A stretch of 64,000 nt of DNA from Pithys albifrons albifrons (GCF_047495875.1 NC_092464.1:7722737-7786736); one strand, 5' to 3'; counted from the stretch's first letter, positions 46,266 through 61,389 are shown. Numbers and translations are program-made. The notes: generated by a model not told the origin, from the sequence alone.

Positions 46266-49200
46266 CTATCCTGCATCATTCTGCCTTAAACATGTCATTC
46301 TACTTTCAGAAATCCCTTTTACAAGGCTGACACAGCCACTCTCTATGAACCAAACCAAACCCACACCAGAATCCCTTAACTCAGTAATTTCATCTGTGTC
46401 CACTGAACTCCTCACAAATGGCCTTGTACCTGCAGTTGAGATCATAAGCCTTTACTCTCAGAGCAGGCAGCCTTGACTTTATTTTGCTTTCAGTAGGTGA
46501 CAAGGTTGAGTTTTCACCCAGGAACCCATTTAGAGCCCTTTTCCCTGTTCAGTCTTTTACATGGCCATTGTGTGCTGTAGCATCCACTTCTTGGAGATGC
46601 TCTCCATGCCAGGCTGTCAGATGCTGCTAACATGCCTTCTGCACCACAGCTTCCCCTGGATTGCTCCTCAGCGTCTCTGCTGTCAAACCCAGCTGCTCTC
46701 CACCCTGGTACAGACTAGGAAGTACAGACTGAATACTATCACACCAAGGCTGTCTGACACTGAGATACATAATGAAGTGGTGACAGGGGAGCTGCATTTG
46801 TTATTGCTTTCATCCCCTGCTCAGAGTGACTGCAAACCTTAGGAAATGTACTTCTTGGTACAGAAATCGTAAATACTTAAGTGGCATTCGGTTTTCAAGA
46901 GGAGAAATGGAAGTGGTGGTATTAGAGACACTTGTTATGGTAAGTTCTGCACTCTGCACAGAAATGAGTACACAGCAATGTGCATGTATATGCATTACTT
47001 CTGGAGGATGGGTGGAACATGTCAGCTCGTACTTTGGCACAAGTAGGTTCAAATCCCAGCTTTGCCTAGCTGATAAGAGTGCTTCCCTGTTCTTGTCATC
47101 CTGAATCTGGTAGAATGAGGGTTGAATTTATCTCTTCAGGCATCCAGCTCTACTAACAACTGTGTTTTCCACCCCCAGCCTCTGGTGTGAGTTGCAGGAA
47201 ATGGCAGAGCCCTTGCCAAATTTTCTTTCTGATTAGCTTTGTACAGAGGAGATATTACAGACAGTTCATTTCCAAGGCACGTGGAGAAATGGAAATAGTA
47301 CTTTCTAATTAAAGATGAAATTGTCACTTAAGTAGCCAGACAGGCATTAAGCCACCCTCTGAGCTGAAGGAAATGGCTTCATGTCAGAAACAGGCATAAG
47401 TCACCTGAGAATATGAACTTCAAGTGGTTTGGTGGGTTGATGTAAAAGAAAAGCTCTTAGAGATTTCCTAAATAGCATGTATTTAGTTAGTTTTTTAACA
47501 TGAATTACTGTAGGGGTATGCTTAAGACAAAAACTATTTATTCAGCTTGCTGCAGGCATATCTTCCATAAAGGCAAGTTCTGTGGCCAGGTGATACAGGA
47601 GATAAGAGTTGATGTTATAACTGGTCTCATGGGATATCTCTGTAGGGAAAGGGAGAAGAATCTGTTAAGAAATTTGTTTGGGGATATACATGAAACTGTG
47701 AATGTCAAAACTTAAGGAAAATAGTCAAGAGTTTAAATGAAAATGGGAAAAATACTTGCATTTATAGTACTGGGCCTTTTCATATTTGTCCTCCTGTTAT
47801 CTGTCATAACTTTATTGAAAGATTCAGAAATTCAAAAGATACTTATCACAGGTCACATCTGTATCATTTTCCTAGGAAAAGATTATTTCTTCCAGAAATG
47901 CCACTGTCATGAGCCACTGCCCCAGTGCTCTGCTCTGTGGATAAATTCCAGTAAAATCAGAATATGCTAATGGAGGAAGACAGGAACAGAAATGTCAGTG
48001 GAATTGGTCTTGGATATCTGAGGATTGAAGCAGAATTCTAATAATGGGATTATGTTACTTATGACCTTTGCTCTCTCAGTGTTTTCCATGGTGGGTGGTT
48101 TCCCCTGCATGTGTTTTACTAATAAAACCAAAGGTGATTTGTTTTCCTTTTGTGTGCTGTGGTAGAGGACAATGGCATCTAAGGGTTGGAAGAGCTCTTG
48201 GGCTCCTCTGTGACAGGCTGAGACAATAGAGTCGATCTGGGTTTATTTTCATGCTCAATGGTAGAAAATATCTTCTTCCAAGTTGTCTAGAGCCATTAGC
48301 ATTTCAATTGTATCAGTGTGCTTCCTTCATGCATATAATCACAGCCACTGCCACTGCTCCTCTTAGTGAGAGGAAGTAATTATCAAAGGAAGAAAGGAGA
48401 TCCCAAGGTCAGGTTGATATCTGAGTGCTTTCTATCTCAGACACCAGCAGTGACACAAGCTCTGAGACCTTCCCATTATCCTCCCCCACCTAAAAATACA
48501 TATGTTGGTGGAGCATGTCTACACATGTCCTCCATCTAAGTAAAGGAAGTTTAGACATCAACCTTGCTCTTATGACTTCCATGTTGTTTCTTTGGGGTGG
48601 AATGAACCCATTGATTTTCTCTGCTATCCAAAAAATTGTGTCTTTCACTGAATTTGTGAGTTTGTTGCCAGTAGGATTTCACTATGCCCAATACAAGTCA
48701 GCCAGACTAGAAGTTTTATATGCATCTATGTATTTTAAAAGAAATTTATGGGTAAGTAAAACAACAGGACACTGGCCTTGATTTTTCTGTTTGGGGCTTT
48801 GCCCAATTTATTAAACCTGTGGAAAGTGAAAACAAACTTTGTTACTCTAAAATGCACTCAGCTCACACCTGTCAACATGTTAAAAAATGACATACAAAGT
48901 AGGAGAAAATTCAGACCCTTAAAACTGTTTCATGGACATGAAGTAGTCTAAGTTCCTCGTATGGTGCTGCACAGAAGGGCGTGACACCCTGTTTTTCTGT
49001 CACCTTTAAATCTTCTCCTTTTTCCTTAGTGCTTCAAGCTGCACCTTCTCTGTGTGGGTGCCTGTCAATAACTGTGCCCATTGACTTGTAGTAAATATTT
49101 TTCTCTTTATATGTCAATCAGAGGGGAGAGAATTTTCAGGAGAAGTAAATGCCAGGTGGAATTTTTGGTAACTTTTTGTGGGCTTTTCCAGTCCAAAGTC

Positions 49201-52200
49201 TTTCTCCCTTCCCTTCATCTGGGAATCAGTGAAGGTTGTCTTGCAGATCTGGCTTTGTTTATAGAAACCCTGTGGAATAGCGAGGCTTGAAACTTCACTG
49301 ATTTTACTATCACTGTGCTCCGAGATATGTGCTGTGAGGATAGGGACTTGACATAACATTTCTTTTCCTGTCATCTCTGATGATGCAGATGCACAAATGA
49401 CGTTCTAGTTGTTTACTTGCATGTTAATTTTAAGCTTAATTAGTAACACAAGGGGTGCAGGGAATTAGTGTTTGACAAATGGAAGACGACACATTGGTAA
49501 GAGAATGAAGCAATGTTTGTTTTTTAGCTCCTAAGAGGCTGTTGCAAACTATGAAGAGAAAAGGAAAACAAAGTTGAACTATAGGAAAAGTACTTGAGAG
49601 TGTGTCCTTTCAAGTACTCCTTTTTCTAATTTTAAAGGGTAATGGCTGCAGATGTAAAGAACACAGCAAAATTTGTCCTGTATTTCATTTTCTAGAGGAA
49701 CAAGAGCCAGCATGAACCTGGCTGTTTGTTCCCTGGCAAAGACATGAGCCTAAGTTACAAGGAAGGAAACACTGGGTATAACCCATATATTTTCATCCAC
49801 TTCTGTGATTCCTGCAATACATTAATAGCTTTATTCCAGCCATGTGTTGGTTGAACAGTCAACAGAAGAGATTGTTTCCTCATCCCTATTTAGGCCCTTC
49901 TGAGGCACAGGGAAAATGGCTTTAAGGACCCCTGCCAATTTGCTTTACCTTTAATCTTTCCCCTTCCTAGCTGAAAAGCAGACTTTGTGGAGGATCTCAC
50001 CTGCTGCTATTTCTAAACTCTCTCTTAGATTGTAAAATGGCACCAAGGGTCTTATAAAAACTGGTGGAGAGTCAAGACCAGGCATATGGCCTGTGTTATG
50101 AGCACTAAGCAACAGCATCAGTTGTTCAGGAGATAAGATTTACCACTGGCTCATGTTGTGCTGTTGTTCCTGGTATGTTTAGAGGCAATATCTCCTCCTT
50201 TCCTGCTGTGCATGCCATTGCTTACCTGGAAACACAGAGCAGCAAGATCAAAGCACATGAAACAGCTACATTGCACTTGCAAGGTGCTTTAAAGTTTTGC
50301 ACTTCTGTTCTTGGTAAGACTGTGAGCTGTCAGTTGTACAACCTCAACAAAACACACCAGCTTGGCTCCACAGCTTGCTTTCGATTCTGAGAGCCCCTGT
50401 TGTACTTCCCTCTCCCAGAAGAGTCAGCACAGTTAAGGGGAACACCCAAGAATAATCTAGGCAAAACAACAAAACAGGCCTCACAGGGCAACTCCACGTG
50501 GTGCCCCCACACAAACACAGATACACCAAGAGATCCTGTTGGAAGACAGCAGTGGCTTCTGGTGATGAGAAGTGCTGATCTGTTTCTCGTGACCTTCAGG
50601 TTGGCTGATGGTGTGTGCCCTCTCCACATGGCCCTGCTCATCAGCAATGCTGACTGACATTTTAAACTAAACAATCCCAGAGGTATTCCCAGCTGCTGGG
50701 AGGACCTGAGACACGTCTTGTGCAAAGCACTGTTCTGCAGAAAATGATTAATCTGTTTTCTTCTCTTGCAAAGAGAATTTCGCATTTTGATTTTTTGTTT
50801 GTTTCATTGTTTTGGTGTGTTGTTTTTTTTTTTTAATATCGGGATTTTCTTGGCAAAGTTTTGAGTCACAATCATCTTTTGAGTTCATAACTGTCTTAAC
50901 TGAGTTGAACCTGACAACTTTTTGACAGTCTTCTGCAGCTGGATAATAATTTCATTGAGGTTCATGTAACAATTCAATCACACGCCACCTGCATTTGCCA
51001 GTCAGTCATTCTCAAGAAAATCTTATAAGTAGGAAATAATGCTGCAGACCTGTGCTGACTTCATCCTGTTCTAAGGATAACTCCCACCCCCTTTCCCTGT
51101 GATATCATTTCATGTTCTTTGTGCTCCCACAAATAATACACTATATGCTTTTAGTTTAGTCTATTTGCTCTACTTTCTTTATGCATTTTTTTGTAAATTT
51201 ATTCCACCCACATGATTGAAATTATTCTTACAAAATTTCTCTGCTCAAGCCTTTGCATTTTTATGGAAGTTCATATTGCTCCCCTCAAAGAGACTAGAAT
51301 CTGTATCCTCGCTTGACCTATATATTAAGATCTTTGTTATGTTCAATACATTTTAATTTGGAGAATGATAAAATGTGACTGAACTTGATCCAGATGGAAA
51401 AAGACAAACTTTTTCAAATCCAGAGAACATTTCTGTATATGTTGTTACCAAAACTCATCAATAATGATGTTCTAGTATCTGGGTGCCCATTTAGGGACTA
51501 AGTTATACTCCACATATTTTATAACATATGTGGAAACAACTATTAATTTCCTTATTGGTGAATGCAGAGCTATATTCAATTTTTGTGCATTCATGCCTTT
51601 TCTTCAGCATCTTTTAAAGTTATTTATAAAACAGGATTTATACCTACTTTGAAAAAAGTAGTCTTCTTTCTTTGACAGACTGCTTTGTCCCTTGATGAAA
51701 GCCTAGCTCTTTGGATTACTCTTCATGCAGGAACTTGTTTCCTTACTCCAGTTCTTATTTTAAGGGAGATTTGCTGGTTCTGTGTTGCCTAACCTAATAG
51801 TTCAGGTGTCTCTTGTTAGGCTGATTGGATTCATTCCCACTTCCATATGGGATGCTATAGCACTGCTAATCAAGATATTAGAAGAATATCCTGGCCTTGT
51901 GAGATTTGAACAAAAATAATAATATGCGGAAGGGAGGCTAAATGAATTAAATTCAATTGAAGAAGTAACTTCTAGAATAATGATGTTTCCTTTTCTGCAT
52001 TCTGTATGAAGTTCCCCTAATAGAAAAGACATTATTCTTACATATTTCCCTATTATTCCCCGTATCCCTCCTTTTCTTTTTCCAACTGAAGAACTGTGTG
52101 TCTTATTCCTGTGTGGCTTCAGTCAACATGGATCAGAGTCTTTGTCCAGTAGATGATTCCAACTAGGTGAGGTTTTGCCTTGCAAAAGATTGTGAGGCTC

Positions 52201-55200
52201 TCCATGATGAGTGGCCTCAATTTCTCTGACTTGTTGGAAAGGCTGTGTGTGTGTGTGAGAAAGGGCTGGCATAGAGTGGAATGGCAGAGCCTTCTGTTGT
52301 GGTAGGCTTTTTTGGGAAGAAATGGTTAAAAGAGCAGAGCCATGGAGCTGGAATTTTAATTTTGGCAGTGCAGAAGATGGTCAGAAAGAATCATCAGTTT
52401 GATGTTAAATACTTCATAAAACAGTGCAGGAGCAGGATGGTCTTTATAATTACCCCTCCCCTGAGCCACTACGAGAGACTCACTGCCTTCTGGACCTACA
52501 CATTTCATTGCTAATGGTCTTTCCTACGAGCCCTGCACAGCTGCTTTGCCTTCAGCAGAGATTCTTTAGTATCTTACCTTCCCTGAGGCAAAGTTAGTTT
52601 GCATTCACTTTTGCTTTCTTGGACTGCTGTCTTTTCTTACCATGGAGGAGCCAAAGTACTTTTCCAGAGTCTCATATAGGGGTGTGTTGAGGAGACCTAA
52701 ACAACTCCACCTCTTCCTAAATCTTCTGCAGTCACAGGTAGCGCTCCAGAGTTAGATATAAATAAGTCCTGATGACTTTATCTTTTGTAATACACCTGGC
52801 TCCTTTAACTTCAGAACATGGGCCCCATCTTTCAAAAAGCATCACTACTTTGATGTGTTCAGGGACTGATGTGAAAAGCTCAGTGCTGAGGATGGAGGAG
52901 AGCCACATCCCACCCAACCTTCACACACTGTTTCTTCCCTCATGTGTTTACTGATGGTGATTGTGAGCACAGGGCAACTCCAAACAAGGAGCTCAGCAAG
53001 AGCTGGAAAACAGCAATTTCAAACAAGAGACAGTTTCCAGCCATCAGCGAGATAACCCAAGGAGTTGCTGCTCCCTTTCCATGCCATTAGCATCAAGGGC
53101 AGCCACCATGTGGAAAGGGACACAATGTCATTTTTCTTTTCAGTCTCCCAATGTGGATGAGGGCTCTTTTCTGCTTCTCCCCATTTTCTAACCACAACCG
53201 GCCCTGAAAAGGTTGGGGGATAAACACAGATCTCCTGGTTCAAAAGTTGCTACTGATTTTGCTGGGCTGTTGTCTGTTGCTTGCCTTTCCCCAAACACTG
53301 GGCATGACTTCTTTTTAGAAAATGCTGAGTAAAGAAATACTGAAGGATGAAAAATGCACAAATGTGTTGATTTTTAGCTATAGAAAGAAATACCTTAGCA
53401 CAGTACTTCTCTCTCCTGCTGTCCCACTTCCATTATCTGAGGAGATTGTTATAAGGCAGTTCAGACTCCAACACACACTTTGCAAGTATAGATTGTCTTT
53501 CATTGCAGTGCTGCTGTAAAACGTGTTTTTGGGAGAAATCTCTTAGCTTCCCCTGTGATCTCCAATTTTAATCTTATCTCTCTTCAGCTCTTGTTAACAT
53601 TACCTCTAAGCTTAGGGAAAGACTAAATGAGTCACCTGCTGACAGACACTGAAGTCTTTAGGCACCTACAGAAATCATATTGATCACTCCAACATAAAAA
53701 CCTGATCGCATGTCTGTGCTTTCTCTCAATACTCACCTGGTATTGGGATGCAAATAAATGCTTTTATCCATCTAAGGACTCTTAACTACCATTTGCTGAT
53801 GAACACATCTATGAATAGTAGCAGTAGGGCACTTGTATCTGTGCCTTCTTTGCTGTATTTCTGTACTTGAGCTACAGCAGCTGAAATGAATAGTGTTACA
53901 GTGTAGACAGAACAGCTTGATCAGAGCATATTAATTTGGAAGCACAGCTGTCTCTAGAGCTGGATGGAGTGCTTGTGTGATGGGGCTGATGTTGTGTGGT
54001 GTTGTACAAGGACTAGAAAATATCTGATAAACCCCTGGATGCCTCTTGTGTACTAAGATGTCTCCAGTTTTTCAGGCATGGAAGTGGCACCGAGTCTGTC
54101 CAGACTCACTGATGAGACAATCATCTCATTTCGGGAGACTACCAGAAGCATGTCTCCAGCAATACTGTCAGCACTTATGTCAGCAAAAGAGCAAAGTTTC
54201 ACAATCTGATTAATTTCCTAACTCAAAAAATTTACTAGTAAAATGAGTAGTTAGAAATGACAGCTTAAAAAAGTGAATCTCATAAAAGTAAATTGAGTTC
54301 AGTAAAGTCAAATGAGATACGATGGTCTTTTATTTGTTGGCTGACCAAAATCCTGTTAATTTTAAGTTCTGGTCACTGAAGTGTTTTACTTAATGATATC
54401 ACTGGAAATAATTAGGTACGTGTTGCTGATGTAAAGGAAATTCCAGAAGTGATTGTATATAAACTAATAAGGAATTGTTGCTGGTGAAGTTCTTGGAAAT
54501 AGGAGTTGGAAAGAGGATAATTATTGCAGAAAATTTGTTGACTTTAGTCCGTAGGCACATAAAACTGTCCTGATCTGTTAAAGGCAAACCTGTTTCCTCA
54601 GAAATAAGGCAATATTTTCCCTACAAGGGTATTGCTTGGCATTGCTGATGTCATTCATTGAAGAAAAACTACATTCCCTTCATAGAAGAAGAAATATAAT
54701 GGGCTGTGTCTGTATATATGGAACTATAATTTGAATAGGACTGTTTCAGACAAGACAAAAGGCACCTAAATAATCAAAGCTGGGCTCATGGTTTTCTGAA
54801 AATTTTTGTGTTTCCCTGCAATTATCAATGTTATGAAAGGTACATCTCACGTCATGCCATTGCTATCTATAGCATCACAAGGGGCTGGTAGTTTATGATT
54901 ACCACCAAGGGTTTGGGGAACTGTGGGCAGAGGCTGGGGATACAGGTTTCATTACAGAAGCCTGTAGGGCCATGATCTGCCTCTGCTATCAACAGTCATC
55001 AGCACAGGATTTGGAGGACGAGACAGATCTACAGGAGCTCAAGGGCATGGCTCTGCACAGCTCAAGGGCCAGTTTCCATGGTTCCCAACTTGGGGACAAC
55101 CAAGTCCAAAAATCTGCAAAAGAAGAGGGACTAGATTTTTCCTGCTAATGTTCTTCAGAACAGCTGTCCCAGAGGGTGATTTGCCATTAGCCTGGGGGTT

Positions 55201-57408
55201 TTTTTTGAGCCAAGGACAACTCAGTTTCCTGTGTCTGTGCTCCTCCCACTCAAAGGCTGGTATCTCATGTGAGCATCTCCATTTCTTCTCCTGCTGAGGT
55301 GCCAGGAGGGCTGCAGGCTTAAGCTCTGCACAGATGAGCTGAGGAGTTTTCTTTGGTTTTTTGATGGATTTTCAAAGTAAGGAATTGCTGTTCTGTCTCT
55401 GCTGAGAAGGTGGGCAGTAACAGCTCTGTGAAGGAGGCACCTGGAGACTCTGTGGGGTAAGAATATCCTTGTGGCAAGAGGTGCCTGCTTGCAAGAGAGT
55501 TCTAACTCTGCACCTCTACTCGACTGCTACCAGCTGCTGGTCTTGGTGTGACATATTTAGTTCTTAGCCCTCAGAGCCAGACAAAAGGCTTTGAATCCTA
55601 CTGTCTGCAGCACAACAACTGTTTTCTTTTGCTGTCACCTTTCATACAGACTGATAACTTCTTGCTGTTTTGGAAGCTGAAACACTCAGTACTTTGGGAG
55701 ACTTAGATTCACCTCTTGGCAGAAAATTGAGTCTGAGTGTCACTGAACTCCACCTTCTTAAAATGATTCAGTTTGATTCAGTGCTCTTGCACGAATTCAG
55801 TGCTGTGCTTTTGTTTGCTTCACCTTTCTCCTAAAAGCTTCTACGCTTTCAGAAGCAAACTCTAGATAAAGGATGTTGTTAGAGTGGCAAAATGTTGTGT
55901 TCAGAGTGGGTGTTAAAAAGATACTGCAAGCAATTTTACTAACACTAATAAGGGTAATTAGAATGGTTTGGCTTAAAAGGAGTATGGTGGGTTTAAAAGC
56001 CTAAAAGCTACAGAATTCTGCAAATAGAGAGATCATCCTCAATGGGGAAAGTTTTACAGATATGAACTCCTACCCTGGACAATAAGTGCTGAGAACAGCA
56101 GGGTGAGGAATGTTATGGCTTTTAGAATAAGTGGTCCAGTCATTTGATTCATAGAAGAGGCTTGATTTCTTAAATCTTGGTCTTCAGAAAAGCTTTGCCT
56201 GAGTTCCACCATTTGAGAACTTAAGTGGCTGCTTACACCAAGCTCTTTTTTATAAGGAAAAGAGGATCATGAACTGAATTCCTCATTTCAGTAATAGTAA
56301 TACTGTTATTTGCTTAAGTGGGAGAAATTAATTGTGTGCCTTATGCTGGCAGAAGGGTGCTGTGGTTAACAGTAATTCTAAAAAGGGATTTCTTGTGTAA
56401 AGTTAATCCAAACTCTTAAAAATGCCTCCCTAAAAACTAGGGAAAAGGCAGTTGGAAACTGGTCTAAATGTTAGTTCATAACCAAGGCATAAGATGTTAC
56501 TCTGTGTCTCTGAAGAGACAAGAGTAGCATAGCAGAAATAACTGTATTGGGAGCACTCTAAGTCCTGGTAAATGTGAGATAATGAGGCTTAAGTTTATTC
56601 CACTGAGATGAAAATAACTTGTATTTCACTGTATTTGATGAGGTCAGCAGTGCCTGTGGATGATCATCAAGGCTCAGCTAACCCATGGTAGCTGTTCTTC
56701 AGTAACCTGACTGTCCAGGTTGAAAGGCAAAGAAGGAAAAAAAGAACAAAAAGAGAAAAAACTGGGTCTGAACACTTTCTAAAACAGCAAGGGTAGTGGG
56801 ATTGGAATTCTGCTTTACCATTATCTGGATAATCAAAGCTTCTGGCTGGCTGGTGTGTTCTCCTCTCTCATACCGTGGCAAGCAGCCCATTTACCCCATA
56901 GGTAGGTATCAGATGATCAAAAGTTTTTATGCTTTTTCCAACTGCATCGACTAGTCCAATAAAAATAAAGTCATCTTTCCCTGTACACATTGCTTTCCTT
57001 GTATCTTTACAAGCCTACAGCATTATCACTTCTATATCCTTAACACATTCAAAATGGGAGGAAAAACAGATGAGAAGTGGAGAATTAACCCTGTATCACT
57101 CTTGTCTGATGACAGCCCTGTACCATTCCTATCCAGTTAGCTAGGACACTCACCTAATGATACTGTATCTATTTTAATGGTATGAGTATTCAGGTTTAAC
57201 CGGACAAAATACTGCTTTTTTGATATTGCTTCCTTGGCTCTTGTCTGATCCATAGGAGCTTCCCTGTTCACTCTATCAAGCCCCAACTGCTCAGAATTGT
57301 CTGTGGCTCAGGTAGGAGACACTCATGGCTGTAAATATTGACTTTCTGTTTCCTTCCCTGCTGTGGTTGACATATGTTGTTCTCTGTTCTCTCTTTAAAG
57401 CCCGATTA
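46266..57408. other. Unassigned DNA
   Basis: About 11 kb with no supportable gene. Notable only: a GGTTCAAATCC string at 47,045 that resembles a tRNA B box, a GC-richer patch at 50,330-50,785 with open frames on both strands (151 codons, -), and a (TG)7 at 52,244-52,257. On the - strand 48,120-48,250 has an AATAAA and GC-richer sequence after it, faintly LTR-like, but no ends were found. Confidence 0.5.
52244..52257. repeat. (TG)7 microsatellite
   Basis: Seven TG units in a row. Confidence 0.9.
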
Positions 57409-57488
57409 CTAATATTGAGGAGCTCAACATAATCCTGACTCCTTTTGTATTACTGAGCCAGTGACTCCTTTTCTAATATTGAGCCAGT
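57409..57488. repeat. 26-bp tandem duplication with a third degraded unit
   Basis: GACTCCTTTTGTATTACTGA and GCCAGT (57,437-57,462) are followed directly by the 26-bp copy GACTCCTTTTCTAATATTGA plus GCCAGT (57,463-57,488). A more diverged unit with CTAATATTGAGGAGCTCAAC precedes them from 57,409. The result is a short minisatellite-like array. Confidence 0.8.
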
Positions 57489-60236
57489 TAACCTCTGATC
57501 TATTAATATCAAACTGTAAAATTCAATAAGTAAGGGCTATGCTTTAAATAACTGAGCAGAGGCCAGCAGGATAATTAGATATTATGAACTGGGGGTGAAG
57601 AATATCTAATAATCTGAGGAGAGATGCAAATCCAAAGTGAACATGTCTATGGAGAATTACTCCTTTTTCATTTAAGGGCTGCTAGAGAGGCTGTGTAATA
57701 CATATGCCTGCAAACTAGTCTGCCAATACTGTGTGGGTTCAGGAGGAAAGTATGTATAATGCTGACATGACCAATAAGGAATATGTGCCAGAGTCAAAAT
57801 AATTTGGATTAATATTTCTTAATTAATGTAGGAAACATGTAATTCAAAGATATGAACACTCCTAAGCATCTCCATGATTTATTCATGGCTGTTCCTAGCT
57901 GCTGTGGAAGCAAACCCTGACAAACTACAGACCTCTTCGCTTCCTGCTGATATTAAAACCAAATCCACTTGTAAATAACTCCTTTAGCAAGTTGTTAGTC
58001 CTGATGCCCCAGATTTTTCACTGGTAGCACTGCCAGGAGAGGCAGATCCCAAATGTCCACTTATTCCTGATGGAGGTAAAATCGGATGTTATATCAGATC
58101 TTATAGGATCACTAGTGTTAGAGACTCCAAAATTTAGGGCAGGGACATAAGGTCCTTGATACCCACCAAAGAGCTCTTGTTGACACAACTGTGTTTAAAT
58201 CAACTTTTGTTTTCATGAAAGCCACTGTTGTTTGAGTCTGAACACTTTGAAGGAAATCTTGAGAACTTTGGTAAGTAAATGCTTCTTGCTATTCTTTCCT
58301 GACATTTGTTTGCAAGAGCTGAGTCGGTTTGCATGTACTGTGGAAATTGCCTGTGATTACCCACCAGTTCACAGCAATTACTCAAAGTGTGACAGAACAA
58401 TATTTCAGTATGACTAAGTCAAAGCAGAGTCTTACTGGGCTAAGGCATTTTGAACTCAATGGCACTGCTTATGTGGTTAGAATTAAGTTGCGGCTCCAAA
58501 ATTAGTCTAGATTTCACTATCAGTTTATTTATTCCTTTTTTAAGGGCAGAGATGTAAAACTGTACATCTCAAAAAGGGGCCATGAAGGGCACCCTCAAGG
58601 AGCTTTGTATCTTGATCAGCACTTTATTTTTTTAAAAAAGGGATTATAAAAAGGGGTATTTACTGCTCCTGAAAAGAGCAATTCATCTTCCTGGGTAAAC
58701 ACTATTCCTAAAGTGGAGAAAAAATTCTCCAGACAGTTGGATTATTGACAGCTATTGCCAGACCAGTCATCCCGTGTTCCTACCTCAGTATCTGAACTGA
58801 GATGCACTGAATCTCTCCATGATACAGTTTCTTCATGTATTTGAGGTGCTATATATACTCATTTCTACAGCCAGCTGCATCCTGGGAACTTATTCTTGAA
58901 CTGCTTGCAATGAAAAGCAAAGGAGAATTCAGGCTTATATAGTTTTCTGATTTCCTACAAACCTCTTTTGGTTCATGGTTCCACATAATAAATGAGGAAC
59001 TCTTAATTTTCAGCAGGGAAAACACAGATCTAAGTGTCAATATAGGAGCTAGTCTGGTTCACATGGGCCATTTGGACAACTGTTCACATTCCGTGTGCAT
59101 TCATGACTGCCTTGTGATCTCAGCAGCAATCCTGAGTCCCCTGGGTAGCACAGAAGGCAGAATCTCTTGTCTTAAATTAATTCTCTTCAAGGCTTTCTCT
59201 GGAGTCCTAAGTAAAATCAGAATGGTGTCAATGTCCCTGGAAAGCATGAAGAGCTTTGGAGGTAAACTCAGCATCTCAGCTCAGTTTTGACATTTATTCA
59301 TTATGTGGCAATTCCCAGCGAGGCTCTTACAGTGCTCTGCCGGAAGTACACACAAATGGAAATTCTCCAAAAGAGGGAACAGAGATGCTGTTTATAGGTT
59401 AAAAGTAGGTTATTAGGAAATTAAATTATTTTAGTGAAATTTTGGCTGAAAATCATCAAGGCCTCTTGGGCTCAGATAAAAATAGAAAGAAAATTGCACT
59501 GAGTTATTTCTGTCAGTAATTTCTGATGACTTCAGTCTGTAGAGTTATGCCCCTCTGTATCAACACTGTTATACAGATCCAAATGAAAACATAGTCCCCA
59601 TTTTGAAGAGCAGACATAAATGCTATGAAAGAGAAAGAGCACAAAGAATGAGAGAAATTTCCCTCTTGAATCCACTTTTACATCTATGCTACAAGTTTTG
59701 CTGCAAGACTCCAAACTGATGAGCCTGGACTCTCACAACTTAAAACAGAAGTGATTCAGCTTTTACACCCTCACCAAATACAAAGCTCATCTGCTTGTTT
59801 GTGAGTCTTTGATCCCTCTTAATTGCATCCATGTGTATTAGCAACCACTACTGTCTCTAATAGTGTTGGAAAACTTGCAAAGACTGAACACTGAGAGTGG
59901 CAACTCTGAAGTGTGACTCCATTTCTGCAAACTAACAGTGTGGGGCTTTTTTTTTGTCGTGAGGGGGTGGGATTCTGTTTCTGCAATGTGCTGCAGAAGT
60001 GGCATCCCTCAGGGGTGAAGAGATTGCTGCTTGGGACCCTAACCAAAAGAAGAATTAGAAAAATCCAAGATTTTTTTCCTATTTTTATTTCTATTTTTTA
60101 AATTATTATTTCAAAAGTTGATTTTATCTGAAATAAGAAAACCTGAACTGTCAGTAAGTGTTTAATGTTATTCTTAAATGGAAAGACGTGTCAGGCATTG
60201 CAGTTTGGGGTGATAATACTGCACCTCAGATGGTAA

Positions 60237-60251
60237 TTTATTTATTTATTT
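60237..60251. repeat. (TTTA)n simple repeat
   Basis: Three TTTA units plus a partial one. Confidence 0.85.
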
Positions 60252-61389
60252 GTTTTTGTAGTTTTCATTCACTCATTAATTTTACATGCACATTAACAGA
60301 GCACCTCATCCTGGATCTCAGCACTCTACCAGATACTTAATAATTCAACAAAATAAAGACAAGAAGGAGCACTAGCAAACTAGAAGAAGCCTTTTGGGAC
60401 ATGAAAACAGCTATCTGCAAAAACCAGATTCCATCTTCCCATGTTTCCTTCAGATCATCTCAATCCATATGTGGAAACACATGTCCTGAATCTCTGAAAC
60501 TCTGCAAAGACCATCCCCAATGGGATTTTCTTGTGCCCTCAAGAGCAGACCTAGAGGCCTTTGGAAGAAAAAAAATGTGAGGATTACAAGCTGCAGCATT
60601 CTCAGAAAGCATATTCTGAGTAGTTTCCTTTCTTATGTTCAAAGCAGGGTTCAACAATTTTGTTGGTCTTATCTGTGGGAACATAGGGAGAGAGAGTACC
60701 TTGGATCAGAAGGAAGCCGATTCAGGGATTTAGAAGTGTTGCCAAATGCTCAAACAAAATACTGCAGTCTATATAAAATTATAATACTTGTAGCCAGGCA
60801 TTTTAAAAGACTTAGTGGATATACATATTTTTTTCTTGTTATAAGAAACCACGCAGAACTCCCTCTCTACCTATATGCACACACATTTAAAGCTTGTCAA
60901 TTTTCAAAATCAATATCTCAAAAAGTTAGGAAATGGCAGTATAAAAGAATCACATTTAGTCTGTTTTTCTTCACTTTGAGCGTATGATACTATGGTATCG
61001 ACTTCAGTAATCTGAAAGCATGGTTGATATTTTATCTTTTAGTTTCTACAGGATTTCTATTTCTGTTTTTGAAGACTAATAGCTTTCCTATTCCTTTTTT
61101 TGTGCATTTAGATGTCACCTGGCTGTGGAAGAAGCAATGAGAGGGACAGTTCTGCTCAACTTCTGCTATCATTAGACTCTTCTCAGTACAACCAGTATGT
61201 TCAGAAATTACATGGACATACATGGTTGCACACCTGCTTGTGTTGTGATCTCTAGCCAGACTCAACCTCTAAATTTCCTTGATAATCTGAGTTAGAGTGA
61301 GGTAAGGTGAATTTTGCACTTACATAGTATGAAGAGAGGCCATAGATGGATATTCTCAGCTGACACCTGAATTTTGCCATGAGGATAGT

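Noticed and set aside
47040..47060. GGTTCAAATCC, like a tRNA B box, possibly a tRNA-derived SINE
   Set aside because: The T-stem does not pair well and no proper A box or cloverleaf could be drawn upstream.
47737..47970. 77-codon frame with a hydrophobic amino end resembling a membrane segment
   Set aside because: T-rich DNA read in this frame gives hydrophobic residues by composition; no family resemblance.
48120..48250. Possible minus-strand LTR (AATAAA followed by GC-richer sequence)
   Set aside because: No TATA at the right distance, no TG/CA ends and no target duplication found.
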